A stretch of DNA of 64,000 bases from Rugamonas apoptosis (GCF_014042355.1 NZ_JACEZU010000007.1:62001-126000); one strand, 5' to 3'; shown: positions 17,281 through 28,772, counted from the first letter of the stretch. Program-made: numbers and translations. The notes: generated from the sequence alone by a model not told the origin.

Positions 17281-18783
17281 TTACTTCATCTGCGGGAACG
17301 CAAATTCCGCGCCAGCGCTGGCCGTGTTCGGCCAGCGCTGCATCACGGCCTTGTGGCGCGTGTAGAAACGCACGCCTTCCGGGCCGTAGGCATGATGGTC
17401 GCCGAACAGGCTGCGCTTCCATCCGCCGAAACTGTTGAACGCCATGGGCACGGGCAGCGGCACGTTCACGCCCACCATGCCGACCTGGATCTGGCGTACG
17501 AACTCGCGTGCCACGCCGCCGTCGCGGGTGTAGATGGCCACACCGTTGCCGTACTCGTTGCGGTTGATCAGGCCCACGGCATGGCCCACGTCCGGCGAGC
17601 GCAGCACGCACAGCACGGGGCCGAAGATCTCCTCCTTGTAGATGCTCATGTCCGGCGTCACATGGTCGAACAGCGTGCCGCCCACGAAGAAACCGTTCTC
17701 ACGCCCGGCCACGTGGTAGTTGCGGCCATCGACCACCAGCGTGGCGCCCTGCTCCAGGCCTTCGCCGATCAGCTTTTCGATGCGTTCCTTGGCCGCGCGC
17801 GACACCACCGGCCCCATTTCCGCGTCGGCCGCCATGCCGTCGCGGATTTTCAGGGCGGCCGTGCGCTTGGCCAGCGCGCCGATCAACTTGTCGCCGGCGT
17901 CGCCCACGGCCACCACCACGGAAATGGCCATGCAGCGTTCGCCGGCCGAACCGTAGGCCGCGCCCATCAGCGCGTCGACCGCCATCTCCATGTCGGCGTC
18001 CGGCATCACCACCATATGGTTCTTGGCCCCGCCCAGCGCCTGCACCCGCTTGCCGCTGGCGCAGCCGCGCGCATAGATGTATTCCGCGATCGGGGTGGAG
18101 CCAACAAAACTCACCGCCTGCACCACGGGATGGTCAAGCAGCGCGTCGACTGTGACCTTATCGCCCTGCACCACGTTGAACACGCCGTCCGGCAAACCGG
18201 CCTCCTTGAGCAGCCGCGCATGCAGCAGCGACGGCGACGGGTCGCGTTCGGACGGCTTGAGCACGAAGGTATTGCCGCAAGCGAGAGCGACGGGGAACAT
18301 CCACATCGGCACCATCACGGGGAAGTTGAACGGCGTGATACCGGCCACCACGCCCAGCGCCTGGCGCATGGACCAGGCGTCGATGCCGCGCGAAATCTGG
18401 TCGGTGAACTCGCCCTTGAGCATTTGCGGAATGCCGACCGCGAATTCCACCATCTCGATCCCGCGCGCCACCTCGCCTTGCGCATCGGCGAAGGTCTTGC
18501 CGTGTTCACGCGTGAGCATGGCCGCGAATTCGTCGGTGTGCTGCTGGCATAGCTGCAGGTATTTGAACAGCACGCGGGCCCGTGTCAGCGGCGGCGTGGC
18601 GGACCACGAGGGGAAGGCGGCGGCCGCCGCCGCGACGGCCGCATCCACTTCCTGCGCCGTGCCCAGCGCCACGCGCGCCACCGGCTCGCCCAGCGCGGGG
18701 TTGTACACGTCCGCATAACGGCCGCTGGCGGTATCGGCCTTGGCGCCGTTGATGTAGTGGGTGATGGTGTCTAGCGTAGTCAT
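17281..18783 (-). CDS. mmsA: CoA-acylating (methyl)malonate-semialdehyde dehydrogenase
   Basis: A 500-residue aldehyde dehydrogenase of the MmsA class. It has an NAD-binding core ([14 protein letters not shown]), catalytic Cys in AGERCMA and EEIFGPVL. MmsA converts malonate semialdehyde to acetyl-CoA and methylmalonate semialdehyde to propionyl-CoA. It is the last carbon step for beta-alanine (from uracil) and beta-aminoisobutyrate (from thymine). It lies 25 bp after ald. A role in valine breakdown is also possible, but no valine genes are nearby. Confidence 0.93.
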   Translation of the reverse strand: MTTLDTITHYINGAKADTASGRYADVYNPALGEPVARVALGTAQEVDAAVAAAAAAFPSWSATPPLTRARVLFKYLQLCQQHTDEFAAMLTREHGKTFADAQGEVARGIEMVEFAVGIPQMLKGEFTDQISRGIDAWSMRQALGVVAGITPFNFPVMVPMWMFPVALACGNTFVLKPSERDPSPSLLHARLLKEAGLPDGVFNVVQGDKVTVDALLDHPVVQAVSFVGSTPIAEYIYARGCASGKRVQALGGAKNHMVVMPDADMEMAVDALMGAAYGSAGERCMAISVVVAVGDAGDKLIGALAKRTAALKIRDGMAADAEMGPVVSRAAKERIEKLIGEGLEQGATLVVDGRNYHVAGRENGFFVGGTLFDHVTPDMSIYKEEIFGPVLCVLRSPDVGHAVGLINRNEYGNGVAIYTRDGGVAREFVRQIQVGMVGVNVPLPVPMAFNSFGGWKRSLFGDHHAYGPEGVRFYTRHKAVMQRWPNTASAGAEFAFPQMK

Positions 18784-18808
18784 GATGTTCCGTTCAAATT
18801 AAATGCGC

Positions 18809-19924
18809 TCAGCCCAGCAGGCTGTCCGCTTCGACATAGTGATAACCCAGGCCATGCGCCACCGCTTCATAGGTGACGTGGCCGTGGCAGACGTTCAAGC
18901 CGTTCTTCAAATGGGGGTTGGTCCGCAGCGCCTTCTGCCAGCCCTTGTCGGCCAGCGCCAGCGCATGGCCGATGGTGGCGTTGTTGAGGGCGAAGGTGGA
19001 GGTGCGCGCCACCGCGCCCGGCATATTGGCCACGCAGTAGTGCACCACACCGTCCACGACGAAGGTGGGCTTTTCGTGCGTGGTGGCGTGCGACGTTTCG
19101 AAGCAGCCGCCCTGGTCGATGGCCACGTCCACCACCACCGCGCCCTGCTTCATGCGTGAGATCATGGCCGCCGTCACCAGCTTGGGCGCGGCCGCGCCGG
19201 GCACCAGCACGCCGCCCACCACCAGGTCGGCGTCCAGCACCGCCTCCTCCACCGTGTGGGCGTTCGAGTACATGGTGCTCACGCGGTTGCCGTAGATGAG
19301 GTCCAGCTGGCGCAGACGGTCGATATTCTTGTCCAGGATCGTCACGCGCGCGCCGATGCCCACCGCCATCTGCAGCGCGTTGGTGCCCACCACGCCGGCG
19401 CCGATGATGGCGATATGGCCGGGCGCCACGCCGGGCACGCCGCCCAGCAGCAAGCCCATGCCGCCCTTGGATTTTTCCAGGTGGGCGGCGCCGGCCTGCA
19501 CCGCCATGCGGCCGGCCACCTCGCTCATGGGCGCCAGCAGCGGCAGGCCGCCGTTGGCCCCGGTGATGGTTTCATAGGCGATGCAGACAGCGCCGGAAGC
19601 CACCAGCGCGCGGGTCTGATCCGGGTCCGGCGCCAGGTGCAGGTAGGTGTACAGGATCTGGTCGCGGCGCAGCATGGCGCATTCCTCGGGTTGCGGCTCC
19701 TTGACCTTGACGATCATCTCGGCCCGCGCGAAGATTTCCGCCGCCGTGTCGATGATGGTCGCGCCGGCGCCCTCGTACATCGCGTCCGTCAGGCCGATGG
19801 CCGCGCCGGCGCCCTGCTGCACCAGCACCTGGTGGCCGCGCAATACCAGCTCCTTCACGCTGGCCGGCGTCAGGCCCACGCGCGATTCCTGGTTCTTGAT
19901 CTCTTTAGGTACGCCTACTAGCAT
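18809..19924 (-). CDS. ald: Alanine dehydrogenase
   Basis: The product has 371 residues starting [18 protein letters not shown], the canonical Ald N-terminus. It has the NAD fold motif [12 protein letters not shown] and conserved VKVKEPQ. GAGGAGAA precedes the ATG. Ald oxidises L-alanine to pyruvate and ammonia. In this operon it would regenerate the pyruvate used by the upstream aminotransferase and release the amino nitrogen, which closes the cycle. It is 103 bp downstream of the aminotransferase gene. Confidence 0.94.
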   Translation of the reverse strand: MLVGVPKEIKNQESRVGLTPASVKELVLRGHQVLVQQGAGAAIGLTDAMYEGAGATIIDTAAEIFARAEMIVKVKEPQPEECAMLRRDQILYTYLHLAPDPDQTRALVASGAVCIAYETITGANGGLPLLAPMSEVAGRMAVQAGAAHLEKSKGGMGLLLGGVPGVAPGHIAIIGAGVVGTNALQMAVGIGARVTILDKNIDRLRQLDLIYGNRVSTMYSNAHTVEEAVLDADLVVGGVLVPGAAAPKLVTAAMISRMKQGAVVVDVAIDQGGCFETSHATTHEKPTFVVDGVVHYCVANMPGAVARTSTFALNNATIGHALALADKGWQKALRTNPHLKNGLNVCHGHVTYEAVAHGLGYHYVEADSLLG

Positions 19925-20027
19925 GCTGTTCTCCTCGTTGTAGTTTGGGATGCAAAGTAAAACGTCAGGCAGAAAAAAGGGCCAGGCGTTGCTTGTGGCG
20001 GCGCCTGTCCCGGTACAGCGGGGCCGA

Positions 20028-21344
20028 TCAGGCCAGGTCCTTCAGCACCTTGGCCAGCTTGCCGAACAATTCGTCGATGTGCTTCTTCTCCAGCACCAGC
20101 GGCGGCGACAGCGCGATGATGTCGCCCGTGGTGCGGATCAGCACACCGTCCGCGAACGCCTTCTTGAACGCGTCGAACGCGCGCGCACCCGGCTTGCCCG
20201 CGATCGGCGCCAGTTCGATGCCCGCGATCAAGCCGATGCTGCGGATATCGATCACATGCGGCAGGCCGCGCAGCGAATGCACGGCGTCCTCCCAGTACGA
20301 CTGCAGGCTGGCCGCGTGTTCGACGATCTTCTGTTCACGGAACACTTCCAGCGTGGCCAGCGAGGCGGCGCAGGCCAGCGGGTGGCCGGAGTAGGTGTAG
20401 CCGTGGAACAGTTCAATGCCGGCCGGCGCCTGCATGAAGGCTTCATACAGGAACGGCTTGGTGAACACGGCGCCCATCGGCACCACGCCGTTGGTCAGGC
20501 CCTTGGCCGTCGTCATCAGGTCCGGTTCCACGTCGAAGTAATCGGCCGCGAACGGCGTCGTCATGCGGCCGAAGCCCGTGATCACTTCATCGAAGATCAG
20601 CAGGATGCCATGCTTGGTGCACAGTTCGCGCAAGCGCTTCAGGTAGCCCTTGGGCGGGATCAGCACCCCGGTCGATCCGGCCACCGGCTCCACGATCACG
20701 GCCGCGATGGTGGACGCGTCGTGCAGGGTGACGATGCGTTCCAGTTCGTCAGCCAGGTGGGCGCCGTATTCCGGCTCGCCGCGCGTGAACGCGTTCTTTT
20801 CCAGGTCGTGGGTGTGCGGCAGGTGGTCCACATACGGCAGCATGGCGCCATACGGCTTGCGGTTGCCGGCGATACCGCCCACCGAGATGCCGCCGAAGCC
20901 CACCCCGTGGTAACCGCGCTCGCGGCCGATCAGGCGGGTGCGGGTGCCTTCGCCGCGCGCGCGGTGGTAGGCCAGCGCCATCTTGAGCGCCGTGTCCACG
21001 GCCTCGGAACCGGAGTTCGTATAGAACACATGGCCGAAGCGGTGGTTGGTGTACTCCATCAGTTGTTCGGCCAGGTCGAAGGCGGCCGGATGGCCCATCT
21101 GGAAGGTGGGGGCGAAATCGAGCTGGCCTATCATCTCGCGCACGGCCGCCACGATCTTCGGCTGCGCGTGGCCGCAAGGGACGCACCACAGGCCGGCCGT
21201 GCCATCGAGGATGCTGTTGCCGTCCACGTCCTTGTAGTACATGCCTTCGGCCGACACCAGCAGCCTCGGATGCATCTTGAAATCGCGGTTATTGGTGAAC
21301 GGCATCCAGAAGGACGCCATCGATGCCGGTCGGGTCTCATTCAT
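20028..21344 (-). CDS. Class III aminotransferase, probable beta-alanine:pyruvate transaminase
   Basis: The product has 438 residues from ATG 21344 (GGAG upstream). It is an omega-amino-acid:pyruvate aminotransferase. The PLP features are YTNSGSEAVDTALKMA, LIFDEVITGFGR and the Schiff-base Lys in TTAKGLTNGVVPMGAV. It moves the amino group of beta-alanine to pyruvate, giving malonate semialdehyde for MmsA and L-alanine for Ald. It is the first gene of the minus-strand pyrimidine operon and faces the MocR regulator. Taurine or other omega-amine donors remain possible. Confidence 0.92.
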   Translation of the reverse strand: MNETRPASMASFWMPFTNNRDFKMHPRLLVSAEGMYYKDVDGNSILDGTAGLWCVPCGHAQPKIVAAVREMIGQLDFAPTFQMGHPAAFDLAEQLMEYTNHRFGHVFYTNSGSEAVDTALKMALAYHRARGEGTRTRLIGRERGYHGVGFGGISVGGIAGNRKPYGAMLPYVDHLPHTHDLEKNAFTRGEPEYGAHLADELERIVTLHDASTIAAVIVEPVAGSTGVLIPPKGYLKRLRELCTKHGILLIFDEVITGFGRMTTPFAADYFDVEPDLMTTAKGLTNGVVPMGAVFTKPFLYEAFMQAPAGIELFHGYTYSGHPLACAASLATLEVFREQKIVEHAASLQSYWEDAVHSLRGLPHVIDIRSIGLIAGIELAPIAGKPGARAFDAFKKAFADGVLIRTTGDIIALSPPLVLEKKHIDELFGKLAKVLKDLA

Positions 21345-21392
21345 ATCGGTCTCCTGTTCCGGTGATGGACGGCGCCGTGGCTGATCCATCCC

Positions 21393-21518
21393 ATCGTAAA
21401 AATAATTTACCAGTTGGCAAAATGATGATGCAATAATAGACAGCGCAACAACTATGGCACAGATACACAAATCGCAAAACCCGCCAACCGTACAGGCGGC
21501 AAAAACACTACAGTTTTG
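21393..21518. promoter_or_regulatory. Divergent control region of the pyrimidine operon and mocR
   Basis: For the operon, minus-strand TTGCCA (21415-21420) and TACGAT (21393-21398) with a 16-bp spacer form a fair promoter. An inverted repeat CAAAA-N9-TTTTG at 21500-21518 lies just before the mocR ribosome site (AAGGAG) and is a candidate operator for MocR or the TetR protein. Confidence 0.45.
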
Positions 21519-21545
21519 TTCAGTGCAACAATAAGGAGAACACGG

Positions 21546-23015
21546 ATGGGGGACGGGGACACTGCGCCCGATCAGCACCCGGCGCCGGCGCCCGACAGCG
21601 GCTGGCCCGCGGTGGCCATCGCGCGGGGCGGCAAGGGCAGCCTGGTGGACCAGATCGTGGCCGCCATCAGCGCCCTGGTGGGTGGGCGCGCGTTGCGCGT
21701 GGGCACCAAGATGCCATCCGTGCGCCAGTTCGCCAAGTGTAATGGTGTCAGCACCTTCACTGTGGTGGAAGCCTACGACCGGCTGGTGACGCTGGGCCTG
21801 CTGTCCTCGCGCCGCGGCTCCGGCTACTTCGTGGCCCGCCAGGACCTGCCGGCCGCGCTGGCGCCGGCCCCGTTCTCCCCCACCCCGGCCGCCATCGACG
21901 CGCTCACGCCGGAACTGTATTCAGGCACGTCGGACGCGCTGCCGGTGGGCGCCGGCTGGCTGCCGCCGGAGTGGTATGGCGAGGACACCATCCTCGACGC
22001 CGTGCGCCACGCCATGCGCATCCCCGCCAACCGCTTGCGCGGCTATGGCCACCCGCTGGGCTTTCCCACCCTGCGCCAGCACATGGCCGCCACCCTGAGC
22101 GAGGAACTGGTGGCCATCGAACCGGAACAGATCCTGCTGACCCATGGCGCCACCCACGCCTTCGACCTGATCCTGCGCACACTCACCAAGCCGGGCGACA
22201 CGGTGCTGGTGGAGGATCCCGGCTACAGCAACCTGCTGTCGCTGATCCGCCACCACGGCTGCGTGGCCGTCGGCATCAGGCGCGGCGAACAGGGACTGGA
22301 CATGGAGCAGCTGGCGGCCCAGGCCCAGGCCACGCAACCGAAGCTCATGTTCGTCAACACGGTGCTGCAAAACCCGCTCGGCACCTCGCTCAGCGCGGCC
22401 CAGGCCCATCGCCTGCTGGCCCTGGCCGAGCAGTTCGATTTCTGGCTGGTGGAGGACGACATCTACCGCGAACTGGCGCCACGCGGCGAAGCGTCGCTGG
22501 CCGCCATGGACGGACTGCGGCGCGTGATCCGGGTCGGCAGCTTTTCCAAGACCCTGTCGCCGGTGCTGCGGGTCGGTTCCATCTGCGCCTCGTCCTCGCT
22601 GCTGCCGGAACTGCTGCGGGTGAAGATGCTGGCCGGCCTCACCACCTCCGAGATCAACGAGCGCGCCGTGTACCACGCCATCACGGCGCGGCCCTACAAG
22701 CGCATGGTGGAACGCCTGATCGCGCAGCTCGACGCGGGCCGCGAGCGCAGCACCGCCCTGCTGCGTGAAGCGGGCATGGCGCCGCTGGCGCGCCCGCGCG
22801 GCGGCATGTTCGTCAGCGCCGGCTGGCCGGAAGCGCCCACGCCGGAGTGGAACGGCAAGGTGGTGGCCGAACAGGCGCTCAAGGCCGGCATCCTGCTGTC
22901 GCCCAACGACTTCTTCCTGCTGCGCCCGGCCGAGACGATCTGGTTCCGCTTCAACGCGGCCTACGCCGACCATCCGCAACTGCTGCAATTCCTGCGTTCG
23001 ATACGCCCTCGCTGA
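21546..23015 (+). CDS. MocR-type regulator (GntR winged helix fused to aminotransferase-like domain)
   Basis: The product has 489 residues from ATG 21546 (AAGGAG 9 nt upstream; a frame from 21516 is longer but overlaps the control region). The N-terminal GntR winged helix spans about 20-90 (SVRQFAKCNGVSTFTVVEAYDRL). A PLP-binding fold type I domain follows, with the Schiff-base Lys in GSFSKTLSP and HGATHAFDL upstream. MocR proteins sense PLP adducts of amines or amino acids. Being divergent from a beta-alanine aminotransferase operon, this one may sense beta-alanine-PLP, which is inference. Confidence 0.9.
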   Translation: MGDGDTAPDQHPAPAPDSGWPAVAIARGGKGSLVDQIVAAISALVGGRALRVGTKMPSVRQFAKCNGVSTFTVVEAYDRLVTLGLLSSRRGSGYFVARQDLPAALAPAPFSPTPAAIDALTPELYSGTSDALPVGAGWLPPEWYGEDTILDAVRHAMRIPANRLRGYGHPLGFPTLRQHMAATLSEELVAIEPEQILLTHGATHAFDLILRTLTKPGDTVLVEDPGYSNLLSLIRHHGCVAVGIRRGEQGLDMEQLAAQAQATQPKLMFVNTVLQNPLGTSLSAAQAHRLLALAEQFDFWLVEDDIYRELAPRGEASLAAMDGLRRVIRVGSFSKTLSPVLRVGSICASSSLLPELLRVKMLAGLTTSEINERAVYHAITARPYKRMVERLIAQLDAGRERSTALLREAGMAPLARPRGGMFVSAGWPEAPTPEWNGKVVAEQALKAGILLSPNDFFLLRPAETIWFRFNAAYADHPQLLQFLRSIRPR

Positions 23016-23026
23016 AAGACGACTCC

Positions 23027-23740
23027 ATGCCGACCGCCAAATCCCAAACCGGACCAGCGCCAAGAAGCAGCCGGCGCGCCCTCAACCGCGACCGCCTGGA
23101 AGCGGACATCGCCGCCGAAGCCGTGCGCGTGTTCGCCGAATGCGGCTACGAAGGCACCTCGATCGCCACCGTGGCCGAGAATGCGGGCCTGTCCAAGCAA
23201 AACCTGATGTACTACTTCCCGTCCAAGCAGGCCCTGTACCAGCGCGTGCTCGACAACGTGCTCGATGAATGGCTGGAACGCATGGAAAACCTGGCCGATC
23301 CCAGCCAGGAACCGCAGGACGTGCTGCGCGCCTATGTACAGGCCAAGCTGCGTTTTTCGCGCGAGCAGCCTTGGGCCTCGCGCGTGTATGCGATGGAAGT
23401 GATCGGCGGCGCGCCGCTGTATGGAACCCAGATCCAGGAACGCGTGGTGCCGCTGCTGCGCAAGGATATCGACGTGTTCGAACACTGGATCAGCACCGGC
23501 AAGATCGCCGCCATCAACGCCACCCATTTGCTGTTCGCCATCTGGGCCATGACCCAATCGTATGCCGACTTCTCGACCCAGATGTCGCTGGTATTGGGCC
23601 GCAAGCAGCTCACCCGCAAGGACTTCGACGACGCCGAAAAACTGATCGTGGACATGGTGCTGGCCGCCATCCGCGTGCAGCCTCCGGCGCCAGCGCCGGC
23701 ACCGACAGCGACACCGGCACCGGCCGATCATCGCGGCTAA
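23027..23740 (+). CDS. TetR-family regulator of the RutR type
   Basis: The product has 237 residues from ATG 23027, only 11 bp after the mocR stop, so the two form an operon. The TetR helix-turn-helix covers about 22-70 (VRVFAECGYEGTSIATVAENAGLSK, then QNLMYYFPSKQALY). The C-terminal half resembles RutR/YcdC, the uracil/thymine-responsive repressor of pyrimidine degradation. A repetitive Pro-Ala-Thr tail ends the protein. Its place next to the pyrimidine operon makes control by uracil or thymine likely. Confidence 0.88.
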   Translation: MPTAKSQTGPAPRSSRRALNRDRLEADIAAEAVRVFAECGYEGTSIATVAENAGLSKQNLMYYFPSKQALYQRVLDNVLDEWLERMENLADPSQEPQDVLRAYVQAKLRFSREQPWASRVYAMEVIGGAPLYGTQIQERVVPLLRKDIDVFEHWISTGKIAAINATHLLFAIWAMTQSYADFSTQMSLVLGRKQLTRKDFDDAEKLIVDMVLAAIRVQPPAPAPAPTATPAPADHRG

Positions 23741-23751
23741 ACTGGTCGTTC

Positions 23752-23801
23752 TCATCCGTTTTAGTCCGTTTTCGCCCGTTTTCATCCGCTTTCATCGATC
23801 T
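23752..23801 (+). repeat. 10-bp phased repeat array upstream of the GNAT gene
   Basis: Successive decamers TCATCCGTTT, TAGTCCGTTT, TCGCCCGTTT, TCATCCGCTT and TCATCGATCT are in exact 10-bp register. The array ends 17 bp before the GNAT start and so lies in its leader or promoter. Confidence 0.75.
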
Positions 23802-23818
23802 TCACAACATTGACCGCC

Positions 23819-24379
23819 ATGCCCGTGTTCGAACCCATCACCTTGCAAACGCCGCGCCTGACGCTGCGCTTTTTGGAACCCTACGACGCCGACGCCCTGT
23901 TCGCCATCTATGCCGACCCGCAGGCGATGCGCTACTGGAGCTGCGCGCCATGGCGGGAACTGGGCCAGGCGGCCAGCCACATCGCCACCTCGCGCCAGCA
24001 CTACGAGAATGGCGAATCGCTGCGGCTGGCCATCACGCTGGCCGCCACCGGGGAATTGATCGGCACGGCCACGCTGTACGCCTTCCACCGCGCCAACCGC
24101 CGCTGCGAGATCGGCTACATGCTGTCGCGCGCCCACTGGGGCCAAGGCTACATGCCCGAAGCGCTGGCCGCCCTGATCGACTACGGCTTCGGTCCGCTCG
24201 ACCTGCACCGCATCGAAGCGGACCTGCATCCGGCCAACGACGCCTCGGCCACCATCCTGGACCGGCTGCATTTCCGCCAGGAGGGCCGGTTGCGCGAACG
24301 GTGGTTCGTGGACGGCGAGCTGTCCGACAGCGTCATCTACGGCCTGCTCAAGGACGACTGGCGGGCCGCCCGGCGCTGA
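23819..24379 (+). CDS. GNAT N-acetyltransferase (RimJ/RimL type)
   Basis: The product has 186 residues with the acetyltransferase fold of the RimJ/RimL/YdaF subgroup: LQTPRLTLRFLEPYDADALF at the N-terminus, acetyl-CoA loop near SRAHWGQGYMPEAL, and LHRIEADLHPANDASATILDRLHF. It would acetylate an N-terminal amine, a ribosomal protein or a small molecule; the substrate is unknown. No strong ribosome site is visible before ATG 23819. The leader carries the 10-bp repeat array. It is not evidently linked to the neighbouring pathways. Confidence 0.85.
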   Translation: MPVFEPITLQTPRLTLRFLEPYDADALFAIYADPQAMRYWSCAPWRELGQAASHIATSRQHYENGESLRLAITLAATGELIGTATLYAFHRANRRCEIGYMLSRAHWGQGYMPEALAALIDYGFGPLDLHRIEADLHPANDASATILDRLHFRQEGRLRERWFVDGELSDSVIYGLLKDDWRAARR

Positions 24380-24521
24380 CGGACGCCCCGCCGCGCGCGC
24401 CACTCATCGCCGTTTGCCGCAGGCCATACCCCGCCAGCTGCAATTGGTCGGATGGCGCTGTTGACGCTGGCCCGCTTGCGCTACATTGACGTCATCGGTC
24501 ATCTTTTAAAGGAGTAGCCAG

Positions 24522-24788
24522 ATGAGCAAGATCACCCGCCAGAGCGTGCTCGACGTCCTCACCGAAGTGGGCACCGCCTTCCTGAACACGGCCCGCTACG
24601 GCGCCCGCACCCTGCAACGCATGTCCTGGCCCGCGTTGCTGGTGGCCTGCGTGCTGATGGCCATGATCCTGACCCTGCTGCCGCTGGCGCTGCTGCTGTT
24701 CACCGCCTTCCTGCTGCTCAAGCTGGCCGTGGGAGCATGCATCCTGGAGCGCCGCAATAAAGCCCAGCCGCCGGAGCGCCATTCGTGA
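24522..24788 (+). CDS. Small membrane protein preceding a LytS-type kinase
   Basis: The product has 88 residues with a strong AAAGGAG site before ATG 24522. It has an amphipathic N-terminus, one long or hairpin hydrophobic segment (about 35-72, rich in Leu and Met) and a short basic tail. I do not recognise a family. The stop overlaps the kinase GTG by 4 bp (GTGA), so it is coupled to the two-component genes and may help sensing or membrane placement of the kinase. That role is inferred from position only. Confidence 0.7.
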   Translation: MSKITRQSVLDVLTEVGTAFLNTARYGARTLQRMSWPALLVACVLMAMILTLLPLALLLFTAFLLLKLAVGACILERRNKAQPPERHS

Positions 24789-25696
24789 CGACGGCCAAGC
24801 GTCCCCCGGGCCGCGTGGTCGGCTTTTTGCGGGAGCTGGGCGACACCGCCAGCGCCCTGTGGTGGCGCTTTTTCGACTGGCTGGCCCAGGTGGCGTGGCG
24901 CAAGCTGATCATCATCTGGGTGCTGGTGCTGCTGCTGGATCTGACGCCGTTCGGCCGCCCCGAACAGGCGTTCGCCTTCGTGCTGGCCTCGTTCGGGCTC
25001 AAGGTGCTGGCCGGCGGCAAGCGCAAGGCCGAACTGGAAGCGCGCCAGTCCGCCGCCCACGCGGGCGAGGAAACCCTGGAACGGCGGCTGGTGGAAGCCC
25101 GGCTGGCCGCGCTGCAGGCCCAGGTCGAACCGCACTTCCTGTTCAACACCCTGGCCCTGATCGGCCAGTTGATCGAAACCGACCCGCCCGAAGCGGCCCG
25201 CATCCACACCCACTTGATCGACTACCTGCGCGCCACCCTGCCCCAGATGCGAGCCAAGGGCAACGGCACGCTGGGCCGGCAGCTGGACATGGCACGCGCC
25301 TACCTGGCCATCATGCAGGCCCGTATGAAATCGCGGCTGGCCGTCTCGATCGATGTGCCGCCCGAGATGCTGAGCGCCAGCTTCCCGCCCATGATGCTGC
25401 AGATTTTGATCGAGAACGCCATCAAGCACGGGCTGGAACCGAAGATCGAAGGCGGCCGGATCGACATCCGCGCCAGCGTGGCCGGCAGCCAGTTGCAGGT
25501 GGACGTGATCGACGACGGCGTGGGCTTCTCCACCCACGCGGGCGACGGCATGGGCCTGGCCAACGTGCGCGAACGGCTGCAACTGCTGTACGGCCGGCGC
25601 GCCGAACTGGTGATCGAAGCCCCGCTGACGGGCGGCGCCCGCGCCACCATCCGCCTGCCGTACGCGCCCGACATCTTCGCCAAGGGAGCACCATGA
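24785..25696 (+). CDS. LytS/AlgZ-type sensor histidine kinase
   Basis: The product has 303 residues with GTG start. Two membrane segments (about 38-55 and 62-77) are followed by a short linker and the His_kinase domain with phospho-acceptor H117 in QVEPHFLFNTL. The ATPase has N box LIENAIKHG, DDGVGF and GMGLANVRERL. No extracellular sensor domain is visible, so the signal may be membrane-borne or come through the small upstream protein. The stop overlaps the response-regulator ATG by 4 bp. Confidence 0.92.
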   Translation: MTTAKRPPGRVVGFLRELGDTASALWWRFFDWLAQVAWRKLIIIWVLVLLLDLTPFGRPEQAFAFVLASFGLKVLAGGKRKAELEARQSAAHAGEETLERRLVEARLAALQAQVEPHFLFNTLALIGQLIETDPPEAARIHTHLIDYLRATLPQMRAKGNGTLGRQLDMARAYLAIMQARMKSRLAVSIDVPPEMLSASFPPMMLQILIENAIKHGLEPKIEGGRIDIRASVAGSQLQVDVIDDGVGFSTHAGDGMGLANVRERLQLLYGRRAELVIEAPLTGGARATIRLPYAPDIFAKGAP

Positions 25697-26481
25697 ACCC
25701 GCAACTGCGCGCCACCGCGCTGATCGCCGACGATGAAGACGCCATGCGCGACCAGCTGCGCACCCGTTTGCGCGAAGTGTGGCCGGCGCTGGAGATCGTG
25801 GCCGAAGCGGCCAACGGCATCGAAGCCGTGGCGCTGGCCGGCCAGCACCAGCCCGACATCGTGTTCCTCGACATCCGCATGCCCGGCCTGTCGGGCATCG
25901 AGGCGGCCCGCATGCTGTTCAACCGCTGCCACCTGGTGTTCGTGACGGCCTACGACCAGTACGCGATCGAAGCGTTCGAACAGGGCGCGCTCGACTACGT
26001 GCTCAAGCCGGCCGGCGGCGAGCGCCTGAAAACCACCTGCGCCCGGCTGCAGACGCGGCTGGGCAAGCAGCCGGCCAACATCGAACAGCAATTGACGGCC
26101 CTGCTGCGGGGCCAGCCGGGCACCAGGCCGGGCGCCAAACCGGCCGGCAAGCCCGACTACCTGCGCTGGATCCAGGCCGTGGTGGGCAACAGCCTGCGCA
26201 TGATCAGCACGCGCGAAGTGCTGTTCTTCCGGGCCGACGAGAAATACACGCGGGTGCAGACCAGCCAATCCGAAGTGCTGATCCGCAAGACGCTGAAGGA
26301 ACTGGCCGATGAGCTCGATCCCGACGAGTTCTGGCGCATCCACCGCTCCACCCTGGTGCGGGTGGACGCCATCGAGGAAGTGTCGCGCGACTTGCGGGGA
26401 CGCCAAATGGTGCGCATACGCAACTTTCCGGAATTGCTGGAAGTGAGCCGGGGCCACAGCCACTTGTTCCAGCAGATGTGA
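25693..26481 (+). CDS. LytTR-family response regulator
   Basis: The product has 262 residues. The receiver domain (about 8-120) has DDED at 13-16, phospho-acceptor D60 (VFLDIRMPG) and LKPAGG. A Pro/Gly linker leads to a C-terminal LytTR DNA-binding domain (about 155-262, ISTREVLFFRADEKYT, FWRIHRSTLV). It is the partner of the overlapping kinase gene. The direct targets are not evident. LytTR sites are short imperfect direct repeats and none was convincingly found nearby. Confidence 0.93.
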   Translation: MNPQLRATALIADDEDAMRDQLRTRLREVWPALEIVAEAANGIEAVALAGQHQPDIVFLDIRMPGLSGIEAARMLFNRCHLVFVTAYDQYAIEAFEQGALDYVLKPAGGERLKTTCARLQTRLGKQPANIEQQLTALLRGQPGTRPGAKPAGKPDYLRWIQAVVGNSLRMISTREVLFFRADEKYTRVQTSQSEVLIRKTLKELADELDPDEFWRIHRSTLVRVDAIEEVSRDLRGRQMVRIRNFPELLEVSRGHSHLFQQM

Positions 26482-26659
26482 CCTCGTGGCGGTTGTAGCG
26501 GCGGCCCCAGTGGACTAATATTGGAGCCAGCCACCGGATGCGCCGCATAATCGCCATCCCTCTGAGCGATATCAACACGGCCCCGAGGCGGGCCGGCGGC
26601 GGCGAACCCCTGGGCCTCGGCACGATAGAAGCAGTTCCACACCAGATTGGGAGAGAACC

Positions 26660-27088
26660 ATGTCCACGATACCGAAAGCCACCAAGGCCACCGTCATCCC
26701 CTGCATGCGCTACCGCGACGCGCCCGCCGCCATCGCATGGCTGTGCGATACCTTCGGCTTTGAGAAACAACTGGTGGTGCCCAACGAGGACGGCACCATC
26801 GCCCATGCCCAGCTCTCGTACGGCAACGGCATGATCATGCTCAGCTCCGTGTTCGACACGGAATACGGGCGCCTGATCCGGCAGCCGTCCGACCAGGACA
26901 AGGCCGTCACTCAATCGGCCTATCTGGTGGTGAACGATGCCGACCGCGTCTATGGCCGCGCGCTGGAAGCGGGTGCCCACATCCTGCTGGACATCAAGGA
27001 CGAGGAATACGGCGGCCGCGGCTTCACCTGCCGCGACCTGGAAGGCCATTTGTGGAGCATCGGCACCTACGACCCGTGGCAGGGTTGA
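26660..27088 (+). CDS. VOC/glyoxalase-superfamily protein
   Basis: The product has 142 residues with GGGAGA before ATG 26660. Two beta-alpha-beta-beta-beta units of the vicinal oxygen chelate fold are visible (PCMRYRDAPAAIAWLCDTFGFEKQ and then SAYLVVNDADRVYGRALEAGA), ending RDLEGHLWSIGTYDP. The subgroup is PhnB/YdfO-like, often annotated as bleomycin-resistance-like. No substrate can be assigned. It stands alone and converges on the nucleoside block. Confidence 0.85.
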   Translation: MSTIPKATKATVIPCMRYRDAPAAIAWLCDTFGFEKQLVVPNEDGTIAHAQLSYGNGMIMLSSVFDTEYGRLIRQPSDQDKAVTQSAYLVVNDADRVYGRALEAGAHILLDIKDEEYGGRGFTCRDLEGHLWSIGTYDPWQG

Positions 27089-27122
27089 CGGCCACGCGAG
27101 CGGGCGCGCGGGCGGGCCTTCG

Positions 27123-28756
<1,634 letters not shown>

Positions 28757-28772
28757 CTGCATTCTCTTCATT

